Shown: positions 48,742 to 58,804 of the stretch, piece by piece | Position numbering within the stretch: the first letter of the stretch is position 1 | Layout: the number at the start of each line of letters is the position of its first letter | Assembly (NCBI RefSeq): GCF_900102815.1 | Contig: NZ_FNGF01000005.1 | Location: forward strand, 186,001 to 250,000 | Reading direction: 5' to 3' | Length of the DNA: 64,000 nt | Source: Glycomyces sambucus | Lineage (GTDB): Bacteria; Actinomycetota; Actinomycetes; Mycobacteriales; Micromonosporaceae | Notes under the pieces: model-generated | What the model was told of the DNA's origin: nothing | What the model saw: the letters and a program-made list of their open reading frames with translations, nothing else | Databases searched by the model: none | Translations under genes and position numbers: made by a program

Positions 48742-48830
48742 GGGGAGACCTTCAGAAGACGCCACGGGTGGAGTACCACCAGGGAGCGGCACTGCTGAAC
48801 CTGTTACTGCGGTCGAACGCCTGGGCCGCA
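48676..48830 (+). ncRNA. ZTP riboswitch (pfl motif) of purH
   Basis: The leader of purH shows the conserved blocks of the pfl/ZTP aptamer: GACTGGCG at 48682, GTGGAGTACCACCAGGGAGC at 48768-48787 and CGAACGCCTGGGC at 48814-48826. GTGACGTCTT (48691-48700) can pair with AAGACGCCAC (48756-48765), and an extra long stem fills the space between. ZTP and ZMP accumulate when formyl-folate is short; the aptamer then raises purine and folate gene expression. It partly overlaps the VanZ-like gene. Confidence 0.85.
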
Positions 48831-48858
48831 GTCATCTAGAACCAGGAGCAGTGCATCC

Positions 48859-50400
48859 ATGTCTGAGCGGAAGCTCATCAAGCGGGCCCTCGTCTCGGTC
48901 TTCGACAAGACCGGCGTCATCGACCTCGCCCGCGACCTCCACGCCGCCGGCGTCGAGCTCGTCTCCACCGGATCGACCGCGGCGCGCATCGCCGAGGCCG
49001 GCATCCCCGTCACCAAGGTCGAGGACCTGACCGGGTTCCCCGAGATCCTCGACGACCGCGTCAAGACCCTCCACCCGAAGGTCCACGCCGGGCTGCTCGC
49101 GGACGTGCGCCGCGAGTCCCACCGCGACGAGCTCGCCGAGCTCGGCATCGAGGCGTTCGACCTGCTCGTGGGCAACCTGTACCCGTTCCAGGAGACCGTC
49201 GCCACCGGCGCGGGCTTCGACGACATCGTCGAGAAGATCGACGTCGGCGGGCCCTCGATGGTCCGCGGCGCCTCCAAGAACCACGCCAACGTCGCGGTCG
49301 TCGTCGACCCCGCCGACTACTCGTGGCTCCGCGACGCCGCCAAGCAGGGCACCACCGCCGAGGAACGCCTCCGCCTGGCCGCCAAGGCGTTCGCGCACCT
49401 CGCCACCTACGACGCGGCCGTCGCCACCTGGCTCGCCGAGCAGGCCGGGACTGGCCTCGGGGACTTCCTCGCGCTGCCCGCAGCGAAGCTCGCGGACCTG
49501 CGCTACGGCGAGAACCCGCACCAGGACGCCGCCGTCTACGCCGTCCCGGGCGCGCCCGGCCTCGCGCAGGCCGAGCAGCTCCACGGCAAGGCCATGAGCT
49601 TCAACAACTACACCGACGCCGACGCCGCCTGGCGCGCCGCGCACGACTTCTCCGCGCCCACCGTCGCGATCATCAAGCACGCCAACCCGTGCGGCATCGC
49701 CACCGGCGCCTCGATCGCCGAGGCCCACCGCAAGGCCCACGCGTGCGACCCGCTCAGCGCCTTCGGCGGCGTCATCGCCGCGAACGCCGAGGTCGACGCC
49801 GAGGCCGCCGCGCAGATCGCCGAGATCTTCACCGAGGTCGTCGTCGCCCCCTCGTTCACCGACGAGGCCGTGGCGATCCTGTCGGCCAAGAAGAACCTGC
49901 GCCTGCTGCGCGCCCCCGAGTGGACCCCCGCCGCGATCGAGCTCAAGCCGATCTCCGGCGGCGTCCTCGCCCAGCGGCCCGACCGCGTCGACGCCGACGG
50001 CGACTCGCCCGCGAACTGGACCCTCGCCGCCGGCGAGCCCGCCGACGACGCGACCCTCGCCGACCTCGAGTTCGCGTGGCGCGCGGTCCGCTCCGTCAAG
50101 TCCAACGCGATCCTCCTCGCCTCCGGCGGCGCCTCCGTGGGCGTCGGCATGGGCCAGGTCAACCGCGTCGACTCCGCGAAGCTCGCCGTCGAGCGGGCCG
50201 GCGCCGAGCGCGCCGCGGGATCGGTCGCGTCCTCCGACGCGTTCTTCCCGTTCCCCGACGGGTTCCAGATCCTCGCCGACGCCTGTGTCAAAGCCGTCGT
50301 CCAGCCCGGCGGGTCGGTGCGCGACGAGGAAGTGATCGCCGCCGCCAAGGAAGCGGGCGTCACGATGTATCTGACCGGAACGCGGCACTTCACCCATTAA
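48859..50400 (+). CDS. purH: Bifunctional AICAR formyltransferase / IMP cyclohydrolase
   Basis: A 513-residue enzyme that catalyses the last two steps of IMP synthesis. The N-terminal IMP cyclohydrolase (MGS-like) domain shows [19 protein letters not shown] and [19 protein letters not shown]. The formyltransferase domain shows [26 protein letters not shown] and [11 protein letters not shown], and the end is GTRHFTH. An AGGAG ribosome site precedes the ATG. It is controlled by the ZTP riboswitch just upstream: its substrate AICAR monophosphate is the ligand ZMP. Confidence 0.96.
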   Translation: MSERKLIKRALVSVFDKTGVIDLARDLHAAGVELVSTGSTAARIAEAGIPVTKVEDLTGFPEILDDRVKTLHPKVHAGLLADVRRESHRDELAELGIEAFDLLVGNLYPFQETVATGAGFDDIVEKIDVGGPSMVRGASKNHANVAVVVDPADYSWLRDAAKQGTTAEERLRLAAKAFAHLATYDAAVATWLAEQAGTGLGDFLALPAAKLADLRYGENPHQDAAVYAVPGAPGLAQAEQLHGKAMSFNNYTDADAAWRAAHDFSAPTVAIIKHANPCGIATGASIAEAHRKAHACDPLSAFGGVIAANAEVDAEAAAQIAEIFTEVVVAPSFTDEAVAILSAKKNLRLLRAPEWTPAAIELKPISGGVLAQRPDRVDADGDSPANWTLAAGEPADDATLADLEFAWRAVRSVKSNAILLASGGASVGVGMGQVNRVDSAKLAVERAGAERAAGSVASSDAFFPFPDGFQILADACVKAVVQPGGSVRDEEVIAAAKEAGVTMYLTGTRHFTH

Positions 50401-50495
50401 TTCGCCGTCATCGGGCGCTCTAGCTATGAGAACTCACAGCCGGGGCGCCCGCCTCCGGTTGGGCATACATGGCCGATCCACGATAGGTTGTTGTC

Positions 50496-50855
50496 ATGAT
50501 GCAGATGCTCTGTCCGAAATGTCAGAACCCGATGCACCAGTACGAGCGGAACGGCGTCGTCGTCGAGCAGTGCTCCGAATGCAAGGGCATTTTCCTCGAC
50601 CGCGGTGAACTCGAGCACCTCATGAACTTCGAGTCGAAGTTCCACGCGGGCCCGCCCGCCGCCGCGCCCGCCGGCCCTCCGCCGCGCGAGCAGCGCTACG
50701 ACGACCGGCGCCATGACGACCGGCGGCACGATGACCGCCGCTACGACGACCGGCGCCGCGACGACCACTACGACGACCGCCGCCACCACGGCGACGACTA
50801 CCACTACAAGAAGAAGAAGCGCAAGAGCGTCTTCGAGGACCTCTTCGACTTCTAG
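50496..50855 (+). CDS. TFIIB-type zinc-ribbon protein with Asp-Arg repeats
   Basis: A 119-residue protein. Residues 1-45 form a zinc ribbon of the zf-TFIIB family (MLCPKCQNPMHQYERNG, EQCSECKGIFLDRGELEHL). After a Pro/Ala linker there is a run of DDRRH/DDRRY repeats (residues 70-95), then DDYHYKKKKRKS and VFEDLFDF. The repetitive, strongly charged tail may bind nucleic acid or protein. TAGGTT lies 6 nt before the ATG and no ribosome site is present. It stands alone after purH. Confidence 0.82.
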   Translation: MMQMLCPKCQNPMHQYERNGVVVEQCSECKGIFLDRGELEHLMNFESKFHAGPPAAAPAGPPPREQRYDDRRHDDRRHDDRRYDDRRRDDHYDDRRHHGDDYHYKKKKRKSVFEDLFDF

Positions 50856-50864
50856 GCCGCTCCC

Positions 50865-50887
50865 GCCGCCGGGCCCCGCCCGGCGGC
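50865..50887 (+). terminator. Hairpin after the zinc-ribbon gene
   Basis: GCCGCCGGGC and GCCCGGCGGC pair perfectly around CCC; it also faces the convergent antitoxin gene. Confidence 0.5.
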
Positions 50888-50912
50888 CAAGTCCCGCACG
50901 GCAACGCCGCGA

Positions 50913-51149
50913 TCACGCTTCCGGGCCCAGAACTCCCATGTAGCGCTGGATCGCCAGCATCTCGGCACGGTCTTCCGGATCGTCGAGGAGCCGGTCGGCG
51001 TCGGCGCTCGCCAGCTCGACGAGGGATCGGCGGCGGTAGGTCTCAAGGAGCGCGTATCGAACGGCCTCGGTCTTCGTACGGCCGGCCGCGGTCAGCGCGG
51101 CGATCGCCTGGTCCATTGCCGCGTCGGTTCGAATGAAGAGCGTCCCCAT
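50913..51149 (-). CDS. Ribbon-helix-helix (VapB-like) antitoxin, orphan
   Basis: A 78-residue protein with a VapB-like N-terminus (GTLFIRTDAAMDQAIAALTA) and a second helix (GRTKTEAVRYALLETYRRRS), then an acidic tail. No toxin gene is beside it: downstream is a convergent zinc-ribbon gene and upstream an RNA-ligase-like gene. TACATT lies 6 nt before the ATG, so it may be leaderless. It could regulate a distant toxin or act as a plain repressor. Confidence 0.75.
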   Translation of the reverse strand: MGTLFIRTDAAMDQAIAALTAAGRTKTEAVRYALLETYRRRSLVELASADADRLLDDPEDRAEMLAIQRYMGVLGPEA

Positions 51150-51181
51150 GTCGACAATGTATCGGCCAGTGCGGTGCGGGC

Positions 51182-51766
51182 TCAACCGCCGAGCGGGAAG
51201 ACGCCTCTCGGGGTCCACGGGACCGGGGCCCCGGCCAGGGTCTCGAAGCTCCACGCCCCCGGGTTCGGGTGCGTGTAGAGCGTGAACGACTCGACCCGGA
51301 ACTTCGCCTCGAAGCCCGCGAGCGCGTTGAACGCCCGGTCCAGGGCCTCGGTGCTCACGTTGTGGGCGATCGTGATGTGCGGGTGGTACGGGAACGTCCG
51401 CTCGCGCGCGGCCGGGCCGCTGCGGATCGCGGACTCCAACTGCTCGCACACGGCGATGCCGTCGACCACGGCCACGAACACCACCTCGGTGACCGGCCGG
51501 AACGAGCCGGTGCCGCGCAGGTGCAGGTCGAACGCCGGGCACGCGGCGGCCACCGACGCCAGGTGCTCGCCGAACGCCGGGAGCGCGGCCCGCGGCATCT
51601 CGGTGGGCCCCAGCAGCGTCAGGTGCGCGGGGACGATCCCGCCGAGCGGGTCGCCGGAGGCGAGCCGGGCCCGGTCCAGGAGGTCGCCCCAGGGCGCGGG
51701 CACCGGGATGGCGACGCCCACGGTCACGGTCGGCGGCTTCCCCACCGGCGCCGCGCCCGCATCCAC
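51182..51766 (-). CDS. 2'-5' RNA ligase / LigT-like phosphoesterase
   Basis: A 194-residue protein of the 2H phosphoesterase superfamily. Both HxTx motifs are present, AHLTLLGPTEM and PHITIAHNVS. Members ligate or hydrolyse 2'-5' or cyclic phosphodiesters of RNA or nucleotides. The GTG start overlaps the trpS stop by one base (TAGTG), so the gene is cotranscribed with and translationally coupled to trpS. Its true substrate is unknown. Confidence 0.82.
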   Translation of the reverse strand: MDAGAAPVGKPPTVTVGVAIPVPAPWGDLLDRARLASGDPLGGIVPAHLTLLGPTEMPRAALPAFGEHLASVAAACPAFDLHLRGTGSFRPVTEVVFVAVVDGIAVCEQLESAIRSGPAARERTFPYHPHITIAHNVSTEALDRAFNALAGFEAKFRVESFTLYTHPNPGAWSFETLAGAPVPWTPRGVFPLGG

Positions 51767-52782
51767 TAAAGTGCCACCGGCGGAAAGAACCCGATCTTCT
51801 TGTACGCCTTGGCGAGCGTGCGCGAGGCGACCTGCCGGGCCTTCTCGGCGCCCTTGGCGAGGATCCGGTCGAGCTCGGCCCGGTCGGCCAGGTACTCCTT
51901 GGTGCGGGCCGCGATCGGGCCGAGGGAGTCGGCGACGACCTCGGCGAGGTCGCCCTTGAAGTCCCCGTACCCGCGGCCGGCGTACTCCGCCTCGATCTTG
52001 TCGAGCGTGGTGCTCCCGAGGGCCGCGTAGATGTTCATCAGGTTCGACACGCCCGGCTTGCGCTCGGGGTCGTAGCGGACCTCGGCGTCGGAGTCGGTGA
52101 CGGCGCTCTTGATCTTCTTGCGCATCTGGTTCGGCTCGTCGAGCAGGTAGACGCACCCGCGCGGGCTGGCCGAGGACTTCGACATCTTCTTCTCGGGCTC
52201 GGCGAGGTCCTTGATCGTCGCGGTCTCCTTGACGATGTAGGCGTCGGGGACGGTGAACGTCTGCCCGTACGTGCCGTTGAACCGGATCGCGAGGTCGCGG
52301 GTCAGCTCCAGGTGCTGGCGCTGGTCCTCGCCGACCGGGACCTGGTCGGTCTGGTACAGCAGGATGTCGGCGGCCTGGAGGATCGGATAGGTGAACAGCC
52401 CCACCGTTGTTCGTTCTTGTTTGGCGGACTTGTCCTTGAACTGGGTCATGCGGCCGGCCTCGCCGAACCCGGTCTGGGCGCCCATGATCCAGGCGAGCAT
52501 CGGGTGCTCGGGGACCTGGGACTGCACGAACAGGGCGGACCGCTCGGGGTCGACGCCCAGGGCCATGAGCTGCGCGGCGCTCACCCGCGAGCGCTCGTGC
52601 AATACCTTCGGCTCGTGCTCGACGGTGATCGCGTGGAGGTCGACGACCATGTAGAAGGCGTCCGCGACGTCCTGGAGGGCCACCCACTGCCGCAGCGCGC
52701 CCAGGTAGTTCCCGAGGTGGAACGAGTCCGAGGTGGGCTGGATCCCGGAGAGGACGCGGGGCTTGCGGTCGGCAGTGGTCAT
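51766..52782 (-). CDS. trpS: Tryptophanyl-tRNA synthetase
   Basis: A 338-residue class I synthetase. The HIGH-type motif is HLGNY in [16 protein letters not shown] and the second signature is KMSKS in [14 protein letters not shown]. The tryptophan pocket region [17 protein letters not shown] is also typical. The ATG at 52782 has no strong ribosome site; CAGAAT lies 6 nt upstream on the same strand. The LigT-like gene follows directly. Confidence 0.95.
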   Translation of the reverse strand: MTTADRKPRVLSGIQPTSDSFHLGNYLGALRQWVALQDVADAFYMVVDLHAITVEHEPKVLHERSRVSAAQLMALGVDPERSALFVQSQVPEHPMLAWIMGAQTGFGEAGRMTQFKDKSAKQERTTVGLFTYPILQAADILLYQTDQVPVGEDQRQHLELTRDLAIRFNGTYGQTFTVPDAYIVKETATIKDLAEPEKKMSKSSASPRGCVYLLDEPNQMRKKIKSAVTDSDAEVRYDPERKPGVSNLMNIYAALGSTTLDKIEAEYAGRGYGDFKGDLAEVVADSLGPIAARTKEYLADRAELDRILAKGAEKARQVASRTLAKAYKKIGFFPPVAL

Positions 52783-52900
52783 GGACCGATTCTGACATCC
52801 GGGCCGATCGGGCGGCCACCCGGTATTGCGGCCCGGCCGATCCTGATGTTCAATTGTGTTTGATCTTGATCGGAAGACAGGATCGGAAGGAGAGCCGCCG

Positions 52901-53728
52901 ATGCTGGCGCAGCAGCGACAGAGCCGGATCGCCGAGCGCGTCCACCGGACCGGGGCGGTCCGCGTGGCCGAGCTGGTCGAGGAGTTCGGCGTGTCGGACA
53001 TGACCATCCGCCGCGACCTGGAGACCCTCGCCGAGCGCGGGCTGGTCGCCAAGGTCCACGGCGGCGCGACCGCGGTCGACTTCGGCTCCACCTCCGAGCC
53101 CGGCTTCGCCGTCAAGCAGGTCCGCCAGGAGCCCGAGAAGCAGGCCATCGCCGACGCCGCCGCGACCCTCGTCGGGCCCGGCCAGGCCATCGCCCTCTCC
53201 GCCGGGACCACCACCTGGACCCTCGCGCACCGCCTCACCGACGTCGCCGACCTCACCGTGGTCACCAACTCCGTCCCGGTCGCCGACGTGTTCTACCGGG
53301 CCGGGCGCCCCGACCAGACCGTCATCCTCACCGGCGGCGTCCGCACCCCCTCCGACGCGCTCGTGGGCCCCTTCGCCGTCGCCTCCCTGGAGAAGGTCAA
53401 CGTCGACACCGTGTTCCTCGGCGTCCACGGCATGTCCGAGCGGGCCGGGTTCACCACCCCGAACCTCCTCGAGGCCGAGACCGTCTCCACGCTCGCCTCC
53501 AAGGGCCGGCGCCTCGTGGTCGTGGCCGACCACACCAAGTTCGACGTCGTCGGCATCGCCACCATCGCGTCCCTCGCGGACGCGGACGTCGTCGTCACCG
53601 ACTCCCTCCTCGACGAGGAGGCCCGCCGGGCCCTCGGCGCGCACGTCGACCAGGTCGTGCTCGCACCGGTCCCGGCCGCGGAGCCGCACGGCCCCGCCAA
53701 GCGAACCCACACCGAGAAGAGACCATGA
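52901..53728 (+). CDS. DeoR-family repressor of the galactose operon
   Basis: A 275-residue regulator. The DNA-binding helix-turn-helix is [20 protein letters not shown] with [15 protein letters not shown]. The effector domain contains [15 protein letters not shown] and [13 protein letters not shown], as in sugar-phosphate-sensing DeoR proteins. The ATG at 52901 follows GGAAGGAGAG. It overlaps galT by 4 bp, so it probably controls its own operon. TTTGATC and TTGATC repeats near 52859-52871 may be its operator. Confidence 0.88.
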   Translation: MLAQQRQSRIAERVHRTGAVRVAELVEEFGVSDMTIRRDLETLAERGLVAKVHGGATAVDFGSTSEPGFAVKQVRQEPEKQAIADAAATLVGPGQAIALSAGTTTWTLAHRLTDVADLTVVTNSVPVADVFYRAGRPDQTVILTGGVRTPSDALVGPFAVASLEKVNVDTVFLGVHGMSERAGFTTPNLLEAETVSTLASKGRRLVVVADHTKFDVVGIATIASLADADVVVTDSLLDEEARRALGAHVDQVVLAPVPAAEPHGPAKRTHTEKRP

Positions 53729-54816
53729 GCGCGTTCCACTTGGAGACCGGCGGCCTCGCCGACGGCCGCCAGATCCTCTACTTCAACACCACGCCGGGCG
53801 CCGGGCGCGCCTCGTTCGCCGACAAGCGCGACCTGGGCGACCGGGTCAGCGCCGGGGAGATCCGGTACGACGTGCTCCGCGACGAGTGGGTGGCCGTCTC
53901 GGCCGGGCGGTCCAGCCGCCCCCTGCTCCCCGTCGCCTGCCCGCTGTGCCCCTCCGGCGGCGACGACCTCACCGAGGTCCCCGCCCCGGACTACGAGGTC
54001 GCCGTCTTCGAGAACCGCTTTCCCTCGTTCGGGGGATTCTCCGAGCCCGGTCCGCTGCCGCCCGCCGCGGTCGCCGGCATGGAGACCGCCGTCCCGGCCT
54101 CCGGCCGCTGCGAGGTCGTCGTCTTCTCCGACGACCACGACGCGTCCCTGGCCGACCTCGGCCCCGAGCGGGTCGCGCTCATCGTGCGGGCCCAGGCCCA
54201 GCGCACCGCCGCCCTCTCGGCGCGCGGCGACATCGCCCAGGTCTTCCCGTTCGAGAACCGCGGCGTCGAGATCGGCGTGACCCTCCACCACCCGCACGGG
54301 CAGATCTACGGCTACCCGTACGTGACCCCGCAGACCCGCAGGCACCTGGACGCGAACCGCCGCCACCGCGCCGCCACCGGCCGCGACCTGTTCGACGACA
54401 TCCTGGAGTCCGAGCGCCGCGGCCCCCGCGTCATCGCCGAGAACGACCACTGGACCGCCTTCACCCCGTACGCGGCCCGCTGGCCCTTCGAGGTCCACGT
54501 CTACCCGAACGCGCGCTTCGCCGACCTCACCGAGCTGCCCGAGGAGTACATCGACGCGTTCGCGCCGCTGTACCTGGAGGTCCTCAAGCGCTGCGACAAC
54601 GCCTACCCTGGCGAGCAGATGCCGTACATGGCCGGGTGGCACCAGGCTCCGGTCGCCGAGGACCGCGAACTGGGGCGCCTGCGCCTCGAACTGGTTTCGA
54701 TCCGCCGCGGGGCGGGCAAAGTGAAGTTCCTGGCCTCCTCGGAGTCCGTGATGGGCGGATGGGTCCACGACCTCGGACCCGAGACGGCCGCAGACATGCT
54801 CAAGGGGGCACTGTGA
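53725..54816 (+). CDS. galT: Galactose-1-phosphate uridylyltransferase
   Basis: The enzyme swaps UMP between UDP-glucose and galactose-1-phosphate. The 363-residue protein has the catalytic HPHGQ in VTLHHPHGQIYGYPY and zinc-site cysteines in ACPLCPSGG. Other family segments are FENRFPSFGGF and MPYMAGWHQAP. Both ends overlap the neighbouring genes by 4 bp. Second step of the Leloir pathway. Confidence 0.94.
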   Translation: MSAFHLETGGLADGRQILYFNTTPGAGRASFADKRDLGDRVSAGEIRYDVLRDEWVAVSAGRSSRPLLPVACPLCPSGGDDLTEVPAPDYEVAVFENRFPSFGGFSEPGPLPPAAVAGMETAVPASGRCEVVVFSDDHDASLADLGPERVALIVRAQAQRTAALSARGDIAQVFPFENRGVEIGVTLHHPHGQIYGYPYVTPQTRRHLDANRRHRAATGRDLFDDILESERRGPRVIAENDHWTAFTPYAARWPFEVHVYPNARFADLTELPEEYIDAFAPLYLEVLKRCDNAYPGEQMPYMAGWHQAPVAEDRELGRLRLELVSIRRGAGKVKFLASSESVMGGWVHDLGPETAADMLKGAL

Positions 54817-55770
54817 AATACCTCGTGACCGGCGGCGCCGGCTACATCGGCTCGATCGTCGCCACGATGCTGCTCGAAGCGGGCCACGAGGTCGTCGTCC
54901 TCGACGACTGCTCGACCGGCGCCGCCGAGCGCGTCCCCGCCGGGGCCGATCTGGTGCGCAAGTCCGTGCAGCAGGTCGCGGAGGTCCTCGACGGCTCCTT
55001 CGACGGCGTCCTCCACTTCGCCGGGCTCATCGCCGCGGGCGAGTCCATGGAGAAGCCCGAGATCTACTGGGAGGCCAACACCAACGGCACGTTCGCGCTC
55101 CTGGCCGCCATGCGCGACGCGGGCGTGCGGACCCTCGTGTTCTCCTCCACCGCCGCCGTCTACGGCAACCCCCTCGAAGTGCCCATCAAGGAGGAGGCCG
55201 TCAAGGCCCCCACCTCCACGTACGGCGCCACGAAGCTCTCCAGCGACATGGCCATCCAGTCCGAGGCCACCGCCCACGGGCTCGCCGCGGTCTCCCTGCG
55301 CTACTTCAACGTCGTCGGCGCCTACCGGGACCTGAGCGGGACCTGGCACGGCGAGAACCACGAGCCCGAGACCCACATCATCCCCATCGCGTTCGATGCC
55401 GCCTCCGGCCGCCGCGACTCGTTCGCGATCTTCGGCGACGACTACCCGACCCCGGACGGGACCTGCGTCCGCGACTACATCCACGTCGCCGACCTCGCCG
55501 AGGCCCACCTGCTCGCCCTCGGCGCGGCCGCCGCCGGGGAGCACAAGATCTACAACCTCGGCAACGGCAACGGCTTCTCCAACAAGGAGGTCGTCGCCAC
55601 CGTCAAGGAGGTCACCGGGACCGACTTCCCGGTGCGCACGGGCCCCCGCCGCGCCGGCGACCCCGCGGAGCTCGTCGCCTCCTCCGAGCGCGCCAAGCAC
55701 GAACTCGGCTGGAAGCCCAGCCGCGACGCCCTCGACCGCATGGTCGCCGACGCCTGGGAGTACTACCAGC

Positions 55771-55784
<14 letters not shown>
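54813..55784 (+). CDS. galE: UDP-glucose 4-epimerase
   Basis: A 323-residue short-chain dehydrogenase-fold epimerase. It begins KYLVTGGAGYIGS with the NAD-binding GGAGYIG, and the catalytic YGATK follows SSTAAVYGNPLEVPI. Later motifs are LRYFNVVGAYRD and YIHVADLAEAHLLAL. It regenerates UDP-glucose for GalT. The GTG start overlaps galT by 4 bp, and the stop overlaps galK by 14 bp. Confidence 0.94.
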
Positions 55785-56919
<1,135 letters not shown>

Positions 56920-56926
56920 ACGCGGT

Positions 56927-56960
56927 GAACGGGGCCGGACCGCCTGGTCCGGCCCCGTTC
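56927..56960 (+). terminator. Terminator of the gal operon
   Basis: GAACGGGGCCGGACC and GGTCCGGCCCCGTTC form a perfect 15-bp stem with loop GCCT. Confidence 0.75.
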
Positions 56961-57106
56961 CGCGTGCTCGGGCCGACCGGCCCACGCAGCGCGGGGCCGC
57001 GGCGCCCGTTCGCGGTCCGCGACGCGAATGCGCCGCGATGTGATCGCGACTCGGGACCGGCGGTGCTCCAGCGTCACCGGTCCCGCACTCTGGAATACTC
57101 CGCGGC

Positions 57107-57454
57107 ATGGATCTCGTGCACCTCGTCCTCCGGTACCTCCACCTGCTCGGCTTCGCCGCGGTCTTCGGCGGCTGGGCGGTCGCGTGGCTGTCGCGCAAGT
57201 ACGGCTTCAACACCGCGATGCTCTACGGCATCGCCGTCCAGCTCGCCACCGGCATCGTCCTCGCGGGCCTGGCCAGTGCCGAACCGGACGCCAACCACGC
57301 GAAGATCGGCGTCAAGGCCGTGCTCGCGCTGCTGCTCGCCGTCATGATCGCCGTTCCCGTGTGGAAGAAGCGCGAGAAGGTCGCGGCCGGGCACTTCTGG
57401 GCCACCGGCGCGCTCATCGCCGTCACCGCGGGAGTCGCCGTCTTCTGGCAGTAG
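57107..57454 (+). CDS. Small four-helix membrane protein
   Basis: A 115-residue protein with four membrane helices (RYLHLLGFAAVFGGWAVAWL, AMLYGIAVQLATGIVLAGLA, VKAVLALLLAVMIAVPVW, TGALIAVTAGVAVFW). The two histidines near the start (H5, H12) and H65 could bind metal or haem, but no family is recognised. AATACT lies 7 nt before the ATG with no ribosome site. Conserved relatives are expected among actinobacteria; function unknown. Confidence 0.65.
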   Translation: MDLVHLVLRYLHLLGFAAVFGGWAVAWLSRKYGFNTAMLYGIAVQLATGIVLAGLASAEPDANHAKIGVKAVLALLLAVMIAVPVWKKREKVAAGHFWATGALIAVTAGVAVFWQ

Positions 57455-57554
57455 CCGCGCGCCCGGTTCACCCCGCTGTAACCCCCGCAGCCGCATGTCG
57501 CGGCAATACCGCCGTAGTAGTGGCGAAACACCTGATCACTCCTGGTCTCAGTCA

Positions 57555-57575
57555 TAGGATGTTTCGGTAACGAAA
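57555..57575 (+). promoter_or_regulatory. Promoter and inverted repeat before the nucleoside importer
   Basis: TAGGAT (57555-57560) could be a -10. Right after it, TTTCG (57562-57566) and CGAAA (57571-57575) form an inverted repeat around GTAA, a position suited to repressor binding. Confidence 0.4.
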
Positions 57576-57663
57576 TCATCAAGGAGCGTGTCAGAGGCCA
57601 TCAAGTGCGGCCATGATTAGGCGGGTATCGACTTACCCCCTTGGATCGTCAAAGGAGACCGTA

Positions 57664-58767
57664 ATGGCTGTCAAGCCGTTCAAGCTGGCCGTGGCGGGCC
57701 TTTCCGCCGTCGGCCTCGCCGCGCTCGCCGCTTGCGGCGACGCACCGTCCGACTCGAACGGCGGCGACAACGCCGACGCGTCGTTCAGCGCCTGCATGGT
57801 GACCGACTCGGGCGGGATCGACGACAAGTCGTTCAACGAGTCCGCATGGGCCGGCATGGAAGCGGCCGCGGACGAGAACTCGGACATCGCGGTCAGCTAC
57901 AAGGAGTCGGCGAACACCGACGACTACGACCCGAACCTCCAGTCGTCGGTCGACGACGGCTGCGACTTCATCGTCGGCGTCGGCGGGCTCATGGCCGCGA
58001 ACGTCACCACCGCCGCCCAGGCGAACACCGGTGTCGGCTTCGCGATCGTCGACGGCACCCCGTCGGACGCCGAGGGCAACCCGGTCGAGACCGACAACGT
58101 CTACTCGATCCAGTTCGACACCGCCCAGTCGGCCTTCCTCGCGGGCTACGTCGCCGCGTCGCAGACCCAGACCGGCACCGTCGCCACCTGGGGCGGCATG
58201 CAGATCCCGCCGGTGACCATCTTCATGGACGGCTTCGCCGAGGGCATCGCCAAGCACAACGCCGACAAGGGCACCGACGTCAAGCTGCTCGGCTGGGACG
58301 AGGCCGCGCAGACCGGCACGTTCCTGAACTCCTTCGAGGACGCCGCCGCCGGCAAGTCCACCTCGGACACGTTCATCAGCCAGGGCGCCGACATCCTCTT
58401 CCCGGTCGCCGGCCCCGCCGGCATCGGCGCGCTCACCGCCGCCGAGGAAGCGGGCGACGCGGTCAACGCGATCTGGGTCGACACCGACGGATTCGAGTCC
58501 ACCGACTACGGCTCGAAGCTCATCACCTCCGCCGAGAAGGGCCTCGCCAACGCGGTCCGCGACGCGGTCCTGGCCGCCTTCGACGGCGAGGCCGGCAACG
58601 GCACCTACGTCGGCACCCTCGAGAACGAGGGCGTGAGCCTGGCGCCGTTCCACGACTTCGACGCCGCGGTCTCCGACGAGACCAAGGCCGAGATCGAGGC
58701 CCTGACGGCCGCGATCATCGACGGTTCGCTCGTGGTCGAGTCCCCGGCCAGCCCGGTCGCCCCGTAG
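57664..58767 (+). CDS. Bmp-family nucleoside-binding lipoprotein
   Basis: A 367-residue lipoprotein (lipobox LAALAAC) of the BmpA/PnrA family, which binds purine and pyrimidine nucleosides outside the membrane. Family features are ACMVTDSGGIDDKSFNESAW, the DTAQSAFLAGYVAA region and the FPVAGPAGIGALTAAEE segment. The ATG at 57664 follows AAAGGAGACCGTA. It opens the operon of ATPase, two permeases, cdd and deoA. Confidence 0.92.
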   Translation: MAVKPFKLAVAGLSAVGLAALAACGDAPSDSNGGDNADASFSACMVTDSGGIDDKSFNESAWAGMEAAADENSDIAVSYKESANTDDYDPNLQSSVDDGCDFIVGVGGLMAANVTTAAQANTGVGFAIVDGTPSDAEGNPVETDNVYSIQFDTAQSAFLAGYVAASQTQTGTVATWGGMQIPPVTIFMDGFAEGIAKHNADKGTDVKLLGWDEAAQTGTFLNSFEDAAAGKSTSDTFISQGADILFPVAGPAGIGALTAAEEAGDAVNAIWVDTDGFESTDYGSKLITSAEKGLANAVRDAVLAAFDGEAGNGTYVGTLENEGVSLAPFHDFDAAVSDETKAEIEALTAAIIDGSLVVESPASPVAP

Positions 58768-58804
58768 TCGACCGCACCGGCTTCCATCTCAAGAGGGACG
58801 TGCA

